Origin: Lepidodermella squamata
Taxonomy: Eukaryota; Gastrotricha
Assembly (NCBI GenBank): GCA_047495785.1
Contig: JBLDXI010000011.1
Span: 868,001 to 932,000 of the forward strand
DNA: 64,000 bases
Direction of reading: 5' to 3'
Part shown: positions 37,096-47,940 of the stretch, piece by piece
Position numbering within the stretch: position 1 is the stretch's first letter
Layout of the letters: the number at the start of each line of letters is the position of its first letter
Notes under the pieces: generated by a model
Told to the model about the DNA's origin: nothing
The model's input: the letters and a program-made list of their open reading frames with translations, nothing else
Database searches by the model: none
Position numbers and translations under genes: made by a program

Positions 37096-37542
37096 CCGAA
37101 TCATACATCAAACGATGAAATACAAACTTGTTGAATCTGGGTTCTCCGAAAAATGTAGATCGGCCATGTGGAATTTTTCATAAATATATCACACCTTATT
37201 GCAGGTTGCAAGACATTCCGCATCAAAAAGGTGAACATTGATGCGTTGAAGGCTACACTTCATTTCAGACCGACACCAAGCATCGACCATACGCGTTACA
37301 GATCAACCTTGCAGACTATTTATTTATTTATTTATTTATTTAAAACTGCAGTTTCGCGTTGCGCGTGTAAACAGTGATTTGTTTTTATATACAGTTTTCA
37401 AATATTTACAGGCGTCTCACCGTCGACACACAAGTTTTTACAATTTCAGGCAACAAGTTTTGTGAAATTTAATGGGAAAATCTTACACCGGTACCAAATT
37501 TCATTTAATTCAATACCTAACCATTTTATTCGTTTTTTAACT

Positions 37543-37586
37543 GGTTAGGGTTAGGGTTAGGGTTAGGTTAGGGTTAGGTTAGGGTT
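37543..37586 (+). repeat. Interstitial TTAGGG/TTAGG array
   Basis: About seven head-to-tail units, mostly TTAGGG with some TTAGG. It lies in what would be the 3' untranslated region of the minus-strand retrotransposon, about 220 bp from its tail. This matches the TTAGGG telomere repeat of many metazoans. Confidence 0.85.
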
Positions 37587-37702
37587 GAAGACTGGGTCTT
37601 CAAATTGGGAATTTGGAACTGTTTGGAATAATTTGGTACGGAATTCAATGATGTTTGGTACTGAATTCAATAATTTGGTAATGATTTCACTATATCCCAA
37701 AT

Positions 37703-38893
37703 TTAATTTTTAAAAACAGTAATTGAACGAGAGTTAATTATGCATTCTGGTACCTTATTCCATACTTTGTTAATTCTGTTGCCAATACAAAATCTTCGGG
37801 GATCGGAGCGACATTTAGAAGGAACTATGCAGTGTTTCGCCTTTCTAGTGTTAGTAGAATTTTCGAACAAAGATGAAAAAGAGACATCAACAAAATTGTG
37901 GTAAGCTTTGAAACAAAACAACAAATCACGTAAAATTCTACGATGTTCTAATCGTAGTGTACCAGAGTGTTTGCACGCATCATCGTAGCTCAAGGTTGGA
38001 AACACAGCTTTAAGAAATCTTTCTTGTATTTTTTCCAAATTGTCGATCGTTGTGAGAAAATAGGGGCTATACACAGTGGAACAGTAGTCCAGAATCGGTA
38101 AAACATAAGTTTTAAAAGCCATTATCTTTAATCGATTGCATCTGAAACTCTTCAAAATAGCAGAGCATAAACTTGAGCACCGGTTCATAAGTGTAGCACA
38201 ATGTTGCGTGAAGCTTAGATCCTTATCAACAACAACGCCTAGGTCTTTAGTAGACTGTACAACGCGAATAGGTATCTTATTTATAGTATAGTCTGTCGAG
38301 ATTTCATCGCTTGCTCCGATTCTCATTACACAACATTTTTCACAATTTATATCGAGACCATTTTCATTAAAACAAGAAATGACGTTGCAAAACACATTTA
38401 TCTTCATTTTTCACAATCGGTCTGAACACTTTGTTGTCATCAGCGAAAAAAAATAAGGGAGACTCGACTTTTGTGTCGATATCGATAGCTATAAGAAATA
38501 TAATAAAAAGAAGCGGTCCAAGAACTGAGCCCTGAGGCACACCTGAGTTCACATTTCTCCAACCTGACATACTGTTACCTATTTTAGTTCGGAACTTGCA
38601 GTCTAAGAGGTACGACTTTAGCCACGCGAGTAAGTTTCCGCATATGTTGAAGCTCTTAAGAGCACTTATTAGCTTGAAAATAGGAACAGAGTCGAAGGCT
38701 TTCGCCAAATCAAGGTAAATTATGTCTACGGGTATATTATTGTCTCGGTAGAACGTGAATTTATTGAGACAGATTAAGAGCAATAGTTCAACATTTCGCT
38801 TTTCCAGGAAGCCGAACTGGTTAGGCGGTATCACATTATTTCTTTTCAGATACTCAGTAAGAATATTTTTTATAATTTTTTCTTGCAATTTGC
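37703..38893 (-). pseudogene. RT domain, C-terminal half of the split retrotransposon
   Basis: The minus-strand frame from 38888 includes PPNQFGF, YLDLAKAFDSVP, GVPQGSVLGPLLF and the catalytic FFFADD, all reverse-transcriptase motifs in correct order. A frameshift near 38390 moves the reading into a second frame (38407-37703). That frame has the thumb-like KDLGVVVDKDLSF, YVLPILDYCS and WNKVPE segments. It is therefore disabled by both the frameshift and the upstream insertion. Confidence 0.85.
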
Positions 38894-38939
38894 AGATCGT
38901 TCGTGGCGCGGAAGAACCAGCACTTTAGGCAAAAAAACT

Positions 38940-39215
38940 CGTGTACACAAGAGTACAGTATATTTATTCTGTACAAACTGGTACAGTTTTGATGGCCGTA
39001 AATGTCAGTACAGCTCATTCGACTGTAGATTGAGTACAGTTGACCAGGCTGTATATTAGATGTACAGCGTTTCATTCCTGTATCATGGCGTACAGCTCAT
39101 TGAGCTGTACGCCCAAGTACAGTCGAATGCAACGTACATGCTGAGTACAGGAGTGACAGCCGTAATGACTGTGTACGGTTCGTCTAAACCGTACACGAGA
39201 GTACAGGAGATTCAT
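38940..39215. repeat. Left subterminal GTACAG array of the DDE transposon
   Basis: At least twelve GTACAG, CTGTAC or close variants lie in both orientations within 275 bp next to the left TIR. They are plausible transposase or accessory-protein binding sites. Confidence 0.7.
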
Positions 39216-39748
39216 TTTTATAACGTAGTCGATGGAAGTTACGGCCCGCAAACCCACTCACAATTAGATTGACGATTTTGGTGAAAGAGTGAGAATCGGA
39301 CGAATGTGCAGGTAATTAATTATTCGACGCGACGATTGCGACGCGACGATAGACGCGACGATAGACGCGACTTCCATGTTTCGTTGCTCACATAAGAAAC
39401 TTGACAAATGATTTCAACCTCTACTCCACCTTCTCAGACAAATGAAAATTGGGCGTTGAGCAATAACGATTATAAGTAAGTTGTTTCCTTTTCAAACTCC
39501 TGTGAATAAAAAGTAGGACCGAAGTCACTTGTCACGTCTAATATACGATAAATAAGTCATCGTTTTTGATGGTAATAAAGCGCATTTTTAGCAGAAAGAG
39601 CAACTCGTGTCAAAATAAGGAATATAATCACACTTCATATTTCCTTCATGGTGACGATATATCCTATTTTTTCTTCACAGCCCGTTGCCGATATTACCAT
39701 TGCAAACGATTGTTCACATTTTTCGTGATTTTAGGTAAATTTTCTGAA

Positions 39749-41163
39749 ATGACTGACTCAATAGTAAAAGTGACTATCGGCGAGTCAAAGTGGGCACGTT
39801 GCGTTAGAATGAATAGTTCCGCGGAGAACCCTTTAGTATTTTTAAAAACGAAAATCTACCCCGTCTTCCGCAACATCTTTAAAGCTGACGACTATGGCCT
39901 TTTTTGGCATGATGGTGATCATTTCGTCATCATTGATGACGATGATGACCTCCTGCTAGCGTTTCACTTGAATCCAGAGCGCCTTCATATATCAGTCTTT
40001 TTTGGACGCTATCTCGAGGACCTAATGACGCTACAGCCATCTTTGTCGCAAAAGGTCGAGGACTTGACGAGAATGATTTCAGGTATTTGTGAATATTTTT
40101 ATCGAATATATCCTAGGTGGAAGTTCCTCTGATTTTCAAATTTTATGCTCAAAAGGAGAAAGTTTTCAGGACAGATCTTCCTAGTTTAGGTTAAATGTAA
40201 GCTGAATTGCTGGAAAAATCGCAAATTTATCCCAGTTTTTCGCAGCGCTAGGGTTCAGATTGTTTATGCATATTTCTTTAATTAAATGTCTCTAATTTTG
40301 CATAAGAATTACAAACCGAACCTAAGCCGTCGCCGGCCCAGACGCCTTTCAATGCGCCACCTCTGAGTTTAGGTGCGTCACAGTCTCACCTACCCATTGT
40401 CACCGGTACCAGTGGCTCCAGAGCGGCACCGCAGACAGTTGTTGATCGGACTGGGTCACTTTACGACAAAGTCAAGGAAGTCCCGCTCCTAAAGGCGGTT
40501 GCTAGGACAATGGATGAGCGCCGGGACCTTGGGGAGCCAGGCTACGTCAGGTCAACAACTGAGCACTTCCACCAAATACTCAAGGAGATGGGTACTTGCT
40601 TCGAAGAGTCCTTTGGGGGACGTACCGTCACTAATGTGATGAGCAAAATGAACCAATACAGGGTAAGGCAGTCCTAGTCTTGCTGAAGGCGTGGTTGCGA
40701 GTTTTTGTGAGGTTTTAAAATGGAATGAGGTGGAAATTACTTTAAATCTTCTTTTATATAACCAATTTCTTAGAGGTTTTAAAATATCGAGATGGCCGCC
40801 ATGGAACTTGATGAAACTACTGCTGAGTCTGAGTTGCGCCTAACGCGAAGCGAATGGCTTGAGTTGGAAAAATCTAAGAAAAAAACATCTAGAAGCTTGA
40901 GAGTCAAAGGCCAACGACGAGTTATGGGTAAATTTGTTGGGAAAAAACCTCATCGAATCGGTTTTCGCCGAAAGTGCCGCTTGTGCGATAAAACATTTTT
41001 CGATTCATCCGGTTTGAAAAAACATTTACAATTGTATTGCAAAAAAACAGGCAGCTTAGCTCTTACTGAGAAGGAAATTGAAGAATTGATTTATTGGTCA
41101 AAAAAAAATTATTTTGTCAAACAAAATGAGGCACCCAAGAGGCGATCTAGTATGAAAAATTAG
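39749..41163 (+). CDS. PB1 / helical / C2HC-finger accessory protein of the DDE transposon, 353 aa
   Basis: Exons are 39749-40082, 40307-40662 and 40792-41163; phases agree (354 codons). Residues 1-95 look like a PB1 domain with an acidic OPCA-type motif (YGLFWHDGDHFVIIDDDDDL), the surface PB1 domains use to pair with basic partners. A Pro/Ser linker follows. Then a helical region of about 60 residues ends FHQILKEMGTCFEESFGGR then TVTNVMSKM. That segment matches the C-terminus of the 247-aa protein at 58821-59727. Exon 3 has a C2HC finger at C292, C295, H308 and C313 in a basic context, likely binding DNA. The ATG follows a TTTTAG acceptor by 14 nt with no upstream donor. The second intron (129 nt, acceptor ATCGAG) is the least certain join. 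The downstream transposase starts 77 bp after the stop. Confidence 0.68.
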
Positions 41164-41240
41164 CCGATGAGAACTAAAAATGATGCATATTGAACTTGAT
41201 TATTGTTTATCTTTAGGACTTTATTTTGTCTACCTTAATA

Positions 41241-43452
41241 ATGTCGAGCAATTCTCATTCTGATGTTAGCGCGACTTGCTCGTCGTGCTTGGGCTCTGCT
41301 GTTGGCAATGTATTGAGCAGAATGCTGGACAACCTCTCAGTTGTTTCCGCAACGTCAACGCCTTCTCAAATGTCGAATATTTCAGAAATTTCGAATGCTG
41401 ACTATTTGCCTTCATTCATTTGGCCGAAAACTGAAGAAAGTGACGCGACCCTAGACTCTTCCTCCGATATAGCTAGAAACTTGAAACCCGGTGAGCCAGA
41501 TCGAAACGTCCTGTTTCCACCGCTTCGGCCATTTTTATTTTATCATTGCAAGTGCCCAAATCGTTGTAAAGACTATTTTCCTCAGCAAAATGTCCGCCGG
41601 CTATATGACGCTTTTCAAAACAGCAATTTAGATGACCGGCGCAGCTTCATAATTCGCCAAGTAATACCTCGACGTGGTCCTTCGAAACACCACACTTTTC
41701 AATTCGATGGCGCGTTTTCGAACAAGGCTTCGGCCGGCAACATTCGCGTGTGTTCGAAGTTTTTCCACAGCGCCCTTGGCCTTTCCCCGCGCAACTTCGT
41801 CGAGTGGACTTTAAAGAATAAAATTGGCGATCTAGGTTTCGCCAAGCCGGATGAACGAGGTTGTCAGCCCAATCCTAACGCAATCTCAAACGAACAGTTT
41901 GATCACTGCTGCAGGTAATTCCTTCCGGTCGATTTATGAAAACATTTATTTGCAAATTATTACAGATTCATTGATAGCTATGAGCGTGCACCCGGTCATT
42001 ATGTCCGAAAAAATTCCAGAAAAGTTTATATCCAAGGAGACATAACGCAGCGAGAAATGTTCGATGCATATTTGAGGCACTTTTCAACTCTCTCAGCGGG
42101 CCTATACCCACTTGGCTTCTCTTCCTTCAAACGGGTTTTACGCGAAGCCTACCCCGAACTGTCTTTGAAATTAACCAAGAAAGACAAGTGTTGCAAATGC
42201 AGAAAATTTAGATTGCGGCTACGCGAAAACAGAGTTGACGAGAGGCGCAAATCTATCTTCCAGGTGCATTTATACATGAAGAACGCTGCTAGGCGAGCTT
42301 GCAAGGCCGATACGAAAATGGCCCAAGAGAAATCGGAGGTTGTCGTGATACAGCTAGACTATGAAAAAGCATTGTTAAGCCCGGCTATTTCCGATGCAAA
42401 CTATCACTACAGGAAAATGAAAACTTGGAATTGCGGTATTTTTGCGATGTTTATATATATTTTAAATATATATTATATCTGTTGCAGTGATTTATGAAAT
42501 GGTGTCTAAGAATGCGTTTTGCTTCATGTCCGATGACATTGACCTTGAACACCCTGACGGTAGCTCCGCTGGATCTGCGTTATATGCCTATATAACCAAG
42601 TATTTACCGGTTCACCATCCGAACTGCCGTACGCTGATCATATATAGTGACAACGGCACAGGGAACCACAGCAGCTACTTCGCAAACGCCGTCATGTTCG
42701 CATTGGAAAACACAACATCACAGCTCCAATCGGTCCATCACAAATTTTTCCAAGCTAATCATACAATGATGGTCGTTGACCATTGTCATTCGTAATTTAT
42801 GAATAAAAAATTGGCCGTTTTTCAACTTTTCAATTTTGTCAGATTGATTGAGCGAAGAGGCAGCCGGCATTCCATCAATTTCCCTACAGACTGGCGAGAA
42901 GTCGCCCGAATTTGTCGCCCTGAACAACCATTTTTCATTCACGATTTGTCTTGGGATGAGCTCCTGGATTTCCACGGCGAGCCAAGCTTCACATCAAAGC
43001 TTCGGAAGCCAAAAAACTGGAGAATGAGCAACAACCTCAACTGTGACCTTTTCGGGATTGGAACCAAGCCTAGCACAAAAAGCGATTATTTACCATGGTC
43101 GGAAGGCGTTTGGTTCAGATATCGAAAGGGGACGAAAGCTGTCTTTGTTCGAGACGGCTACGAAGCGAAATGGCCTTGGAAGATGTACAGTCTATCGAAA
43201 AATTCGCTCAAAAAAGTACCAGTAGGAATTCCCCCGAAACTGAGAAAGTCCCCTCTTCCACTCCCTTACCCTTTGATGGCTGACATGCTTGAGATGCTGA
43301 AGAACGAAATTATACCGAGGTCATATACCGAGAAGATTCTTGATCTTCCTTATCAGCCGTGGAATGGCAAACAATCCGACAAGCGTGCAATATTTGAGAG
43401 CTTCAATGTTAGAAAAAATTCAGTGCCTTATGATTCAGATTTTGATGATTGA
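41241..43452 (+). CDS. DDE-type transposase of the 5.4 kb element, 685 aa, four exons
   Basis: Exons are 41241-41914, 41966-42435, 42488-42791 and 42843-43452. The introns are 51, 52 and 51 nt, all in phase, and I see no disabling change. After a Ser-rich N-terminus come a Cys-containing segment (FYHCKCPNRC) and a KKDKCCKCRKF zinc-like knuckle. The catalytic core follows: IQLDYEKALLSP (D about 356), LIIYSDNGTGNH (D about 436), then HKFFQANHTMMVVD and HCHSLIERR (E about 486). This D...YSD-N...H-S-x-I-E layout is that of a widespread animal transposase group with a (Y/F)SDxCxGQN motif; here the Gln is His. The start ATG lies 24 nt after a TTATCTTTAG acceptor that has no donor in this gene. This hints at trans-splicing of the second cistron. 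Confidence 0.82.
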
Positions 43453-43914
43453 ATAAAAGATACCTAATTTCTATATTTGTATGATATAACATGAGTAGGA
43501 ATCTATATTTGAGTGAAGCACGAAATATAGATCGAGTAAAGCGAATGAAACGAGTGAAATCGAGGCGGAGCGAGCCGGTAGGCGAGCGGAGACGAGATTT
43601 CACGAGGTGAATTAGTCGAACCTAATCACTAATCAGTCAATCAAATTACGTAATAGATAAAACAGCCGAATAACCACTATACTTTGCGTTCACTTGCTGA
43701 CGAAATATCGCGAAAAATGGGAATTTAAATTTGAGTAAACATTTGGATCGAAAATAATTGGTGGCATCCGCTAAGCTATAAGTCTAAGGTCTTCGCATCT
43801 GCAACTGCAGGGATCTGAAGCTGAACTGAAGGGATCTGAAGCTGAAAACTGCTATCCCGATCAAGATAAATAAACTTTACCAAAGAATACGGCACAGACC
43901 ATATACCGTACTTG

Positions 43915-44265
43915 AAGTGCGACATCGTCTTCTGTATTTCGCATGTACACTATCTTCTCTCCTGTACTTGAAGTACAGTATCTCTCCTGTACTTGAAGTA
44001 CAGTATCTCTCCTGTACTTGAAGTACAGTATCTCTCCTGTACTTGAAGTACAGTATCTCTCCTGTACTATAAGTACAGTATTTGAGCCGTATGCATGAGT
44101 ACTGCCCGATCACTACAGTACTAAGCAGTACGGTCAGGCGTGCCGTACTGGGGTGTACAGCTAATTTCAGCTGTACAGCGAGTACAGCGCGCCGACTGTA
44201 CTTTATTTTACAGTCGGTTTGAGCAGTACTGCTGTTTTACAGAGCCATGGACTGTACATTTCGGT
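43915..44265. repeat. Right subterminal GTACAG array with 25-bp tandem repeats
   Basis: About five near-identical 25-bp units containing CTCCTGTACTTGAAGTACAG run from about 43963 to 44078. More isolated GTACAG/CTGTAC motifs continue to 44265, mirroring the left subterminal array. Confidence 0.75.
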
Positions 44266-44321
44266 ACTGCTGAACAAAAAAAATAAGCAAAGTGCTGGTT
44301 CTTCCGCGACACGAACGAGAT

Positions 44322-45430
44322 GTTACTGGTAAGACTGATAGGCCGGTAATTTTTAGCTTCCAGCCGAGATCCGCTTTTCTTGTAGATAGGAATAACATCT
44401 GCCACCTTCCAAACGTCAGGTAGCTGACCTGAGAGCATAGAAGAGTTGAAGATGATAGAAAGAGGTACAGAGAGAGAAGTAGCGAGATTTTTAAGTAAAA
44501 ATTGAGGCAGATTGTCAGAGCCACCGCCCAATTTTGGCTTCAAGTTGGAGAGATACAGAGATACAGTATATTCGTCGAACTGAATGTGTTGTAGGCAGTC
44601 ATTTGTAATCTTGTTATTATAACTGGCCCCCTCCGTAGATAAAGGCCTAAAATTCGCAGAGAAAGTGTCGGCAAAAAGCTCAGCCTTGTCTAAATCGCTA
44701 ACGACAATTTTTTCTTTCGATTTCATCGCTGAGGGCACAGACGATTTGTTTTCTTTCAAGAAATTTGATACGAATTCAAAGATTTTTTTCGCTGAACCAT
44801 TTTCCAGAAGATCGTTTTCCCTTTGATACTGAAATTTTAGCATTTCTTTTTTGAAAGAACTTTCCGCCGCTTTGAACTTGTTTCGCGCATCGGCATCATT
44901 TAGCTTGTTTTTCAGATATTTGCGATACGCTCGCTTCCTTTTATTTTCTAACGAGCTCGCTTTATTTTTGGATTTGCGGCGCCTTCTGGAATTCAGTTTT
45001 AAATTCCTGCGCGGAGAAAATTGAATAATTCCTCTATACATGATATCCAAAAACGCTGAGTAATTTTCGTCTACGCTAGTAGATTTCAGAATTTCCTGCC
45101 AGTCATACATTTGAAGATATTCTGAAAAAGCAAAGAAGTTAGTGTTTCTGATATCAAAAACGCCATTGATGTCGTTTGAGACGGAGGGCGGTTTGTTTAC
45201 AATGTTTAGATTTATAATCATTGTATCGTGATCGGTTTTAGGTAAGGGTGTGAGTACGGTGATATTTTCTACAATGTCGCGAGATTTAGTTATGACCAGA
45301 TCAAGAATGTTTTTCCCAGCGCGAGTAGGTTTTTCTACATTTTGAACAAGATTAGTGTGAGTATTTACAACACCGAGAAGATAGTCAAAGAGGTGTTTAG
45401 TTGCCAAGTCTGAAGCGTACATCGAGCGAT
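44322..45430 (-). pseudogene. Endonuclease C-terminus and RT N-terminal half of the split retrotransposon
   Basis: The minus-strand frame begins in an apurinic-like endonuclease end (VEKPTRAGKNILDLVITK, then P-L-P-K-T-D-H-D), followed by a basic linker. The RT start follows (DVWKVADVIPIYKKSGS, NYRPISLTS), where the inserted transposon cuts it. The endonuclease lacks its N-terminal catalytic part, so the element is 5'-truncated. ORF residues encoded past 44322 toward 44208 belong to the transposon end. Confidence 0.85.
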
Positions 45431-45439
45431 AGCAATAGG

Positions 45440-46390
45440 TTAGTTCTCGGCGCCTCACCTCAGAGGTCGTTGGAGACCACTTTCAGGAATTTTTTGGGGG
45501 GTGTTTTATTCCCGATACCCCCAACCCCCCACCCTGACCGCGCCCTGATTTCAACCAAAAAACGTGCGAAGCGAGGAAATATTTAATATTTTTTACTAAA
45601 AACCGCTCTGAAACCTGTTAAAATTGACTAAACAGAAGGCGAAAGTTAAGTTTCAAGCTGAAAGTGTTAAAAAAGCATGTTCTATAGCACTGAAAACGTT
45701 GATAATAAGTTTTTACATGTTTTTGCCTTCCGACCCATGCGACCCGCAGTCTTCCTAGCGACCCATCAGAAAATCCTCTGCGACCCTATTTTGGGTCGCG
45801 AACCCCCTCATGAGAACCGCTTTAACTCAATCTCAATGTAGATCCATGTCATTGCACAACATCACCAGTGATATAGTACGGATGCTAAGGAACATACTTT
45901 GATCTCAAGTTAGATTTCACTCAGATAACAAGCAGTGTACGCCGAGAAAGGGTCTATGTATCTATGAATGGAGGTAACTTTACTTACCTTAATCTCAACT
46001 TAGATGTATGTCATTGCACAACATTAACATTAAGATGCACAATACTCATACTCATATTCATTTTTATTGCAAATTATTTTTCGTCAGTTAGAAAATAGTC
46101 AAGTTTAGTTTAGCAGAAAGTTGTTTCTTGGCGCCTCACCGCAGAAGTCACGCAGTTTTCCAATGAAGCCGAATTAATTTTTAGATATTCACTGAAAGCC
46201 CTGTGAGAGTTGTTAACCACGCAAGACAGCAGACGGTTCCACGCAGCACGCACGCGCCTGGAACAGCTGAATTTATACTAATTAGCGATAGGATCTTAAG
46301 CCCTCACATCCTCTTTGCATTGAGATGGAGATTAGAGATGTCTTAATCCTGTTCAATCTTGACTCCCTGATATTATAGATGTTACGATCG
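45440..46390. other. Spacer between retrotransposon and right arm; repeat fragments
   Basis: GGCGCCTCACCTCAGAGGTC (45447) recurs as GGCGCCTCACCGCAGAAGTC (46130), so one repeat family lies on both sides. At 45730-45825 the sequence reads toward GGGTCGCGAACCCCCTCATG and AGAACCGCTTT, which in inverse is the CGGTTCTCA...GGGTCGCGA pattern of hAT-derived ends. No gene is supported. Confidence 0.5.
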
Positions 46391-46569
46391 ACTCATGTCA
46401 ACTTTATCTTCCCCGGAAAGACACTATACTGAGATGCATATAATCTTTAGAATGTTAGAATCATCTGTAGCAAAAGATCTATATTGTGATTTAGATACCC
46501 AATACCCACCTATCGTTCAAATGCATGTGAAATGGAAAATTGGGAACGTGAGTAATATTCATCAGTCGC

Positions 46570-46930
46570 CTCACAATCGCTTCAATGACAAGGCCTTGAA
46601 AAAAGCCCGTTTGCTTCGAAAAAGAAATGAAAAATGTCATCAAATTATTTTAGGAATAATCAAAAATAACAATGAACTCAAATTCTCATTCTCAAATTAA
46701 ACCTTCAACATGGCATTCATCACAGTAAACATGTCATGTTGTTTGAAACATGGTATTGTCTTGCTGCCATTTTTAACTTTTCGCGCGCTACCATTATAAG
46801 TTGCAATGTTTTGCTCTTTTTTCGCTTCACATTTAAACAGTTCTGTATCATAAAATTTCAAATGGCGAGTCTGAAATTACATGTGTCATGTCAGGCACTG
46901 TTTCATCAGTGTAAGGCTGACTGATGCGGC
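46570..46930 (+). repeat. Dispersed repeat adjoining the right arm
   Basis: AACATGTCATGTTG, TGCAATGTTTTGCTC and AAGGCTGACTGATGCGGC recur in the same order, with substitutions, at 63180-63440. The similarity continues past 46931 into the arm. The 101-codon ORF at 46395-46700 overlaps it and is not supported as a gene. Confidence 0.55.
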
Positions 46931-47156
46931 AAATAGTCTGCAAGGTTGATCTGTAACGCGTATGGTCGATGCTTGGTGTCGGTCTGAAATGAAGTGTAGC
47001 CTTCAACGCATCAATGTTCACCTTTTTGATGCGGAATGTCTTGCAACCTGCAATAAGGTGTGATATATTTATGAAAAATTCCACATGGCCGATCTACATT
47101 TTTCGGAGAACCCAGATTCAACAAGTTTGTATTTCATCGTTTGATGTATGATTCGG

Positions 47157-47405
47157 ATTTTCCGGCACCAAATTCGGCACCATTCTGCACCAATTTTCGG
47201 CACATTTATTGGGCACTTCTGACACCTGTTCTGCACCGATTCCGCAACGATTCCGCACGACGTTCGGCAAACCTGTTCCGCCCTTTCGGCACATAAATTC
47301 CGCACTTTCGGCACAATTATCGAGGCATTCGGCACCTGCACGTACGGCGAGACCTTTCCGTACGTTCGGCAAGGCCTTTCCGCACGTTCGGCAAGGCCGC
47401 CCGAA
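47157..47405 (-). repeat. Degenerate GTGCCGAA tandem repeat, right arm
   Basis: Mirror of 36870-37095 with an additional 22-bp unit, the largest difference between the two arms. Confidence 0.65.
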
Positions 47406-47788
47406 AAGCTATTTTTTACATTCATGAGAATGACATAAAACAATTTTATTTTGCAAAAAATGCGTCAAAAACATGTATTTTGAACATATTTCGAGCAAAA
47501 ACATCATATTGTCGTCATATTGTTTAGTGGCGCAATCAACTCATGCTTTGCATACTGCGGTTCTGGCGGTTCCAGCCTCGCCAATCTCTCAAGTCGATTG
47601 CAATCGAAAAACTAACCACATATTCTTGTTCAGCGCGTGATTCAGCGTAAGAGAGATTCGATTTAGACATCTACTGACAACAAAACATGAAAATTGTGTA
47701 TACTTGTATTTTGTATACTCTGAAATTTCGCTTGTACTCTCGTGCCTTTGGCCTCGCCCCAGTAGCTTTTCCTAAAAGGGGGAGGTAT

Positions 47789-47940
47789 CTAACTCGCTAT
47801 AACTGTACAGTGTTATGATTGGCTGGGAACGTTCTGGAAACTTCTATACCCTTTTTCTAGTATATTCGATTCCCGCCACATACTCGTATAAAAGTCACTG
47901 ATTTATCGAAATAAACAAGATTGAAGTTTGCTCACTAGTC
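47789..47940 (+). promoter_or_regulatory. Heat-shock-element and TATA region, right arm (solo-LTR-like)
   Basis: Plus-strand mirror of the left-arm region: GAACGTTCTGGAAACTTC at 47827-47844, TATAAAAG at 47886-47893 and AATAAA at 47910-47915. A TGTTA (47811) and a TAACG (47951) bracket it and might be LTR edges, but no target duplication was found. Confidence 0.45.

Larger units (their letters stand above)
30214..37321 (+). repeat. Left arm of a 7.1 kb inverted repeat
   Basis: Every stretch from 30214 to 37321 recurs in reverse complement at 46931-54060; paired coordinates sum to 84273-84274 along nearly the whole arm. The outer edge is at CACGATTTTCGCCGGCG and the inner edge at GCAGACTATTT. 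Visible differences are few: a 1-bp indel and a substitution near 33680-33715, and a 22-bp unit missing near 36880 that is present on the right. The arm contains a secreted-protein gene, an RT fragment, simple repeats, an LTR-like promoter region and a GTGCCGAA repeat. Stretches 31103-32185 and 34950-36360 have no supportable gene. A 112-codon ORF (30764-31102) with a hydrophobic C-terminus and another at 35780-36118 are open in both arms but unassigned. Confidence 0.95.
38898..44317. mobile_element. 5.4 kb DDE transposon with 29-bp TIRs and AGAT target duplication
   Basis: The left terminus CGTTCGTGGCGCGGAAGAAC (38898 on) and the inverted right terminus (44289-44317) match over 29 bp with one difference. 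AGAT flanks both sides (38894-38897 and 44318-44321). Removing the element restores the host retrotransposon reading frame, which fixes the boundaries. Two plus-strand genes occupy 39749-43452. Both subterminal regions are full of GTACAG/CTGTAC motifs. The 4-bp duplication, TIRs and transposase signature would suit Sola-type transposons, but this assignment is inference. Confidence 0.93.
37322..45430 (-). mobile_element. Non-LTR retrotransposon in the inverted-repeat spacer, split by a DNA transposon
   Basis: Minus-strand element: a 3' tail of AAAT repeats abuts the left arm at 37321-37343. The RT ORF lies at 37703-38893, is interrupted by the transposon at 38898-44317, and continues at 44322-45430. 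When the insertion is read out with one AGAT copy, the RT frame continues across the site. The 5' end is truncated inside the endonuclease region. The 3' untranslated part carries the TTAGGG array. RT features suggest a Jockey/CR1-like group; this is inference. Confidence 0.85.

Noticed and set aside
36880-37183. Cys-rich ORFs in the GTGCCGAA repeat (mirror 47443-47069)
   Set aside because: Cysteines come from the repeated GTGCCGAA octamer in two frames, and the opposite strand is equally open. It is a repeat artefact.
43963-44078. CRISPR-like array (regular 25-bp repeats)
   Set aside because: The units are contiguous with no unique spacers and lie in the subterminal region of a eukaryotic transposon. 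It is a tandem repeat, not CRISPR.
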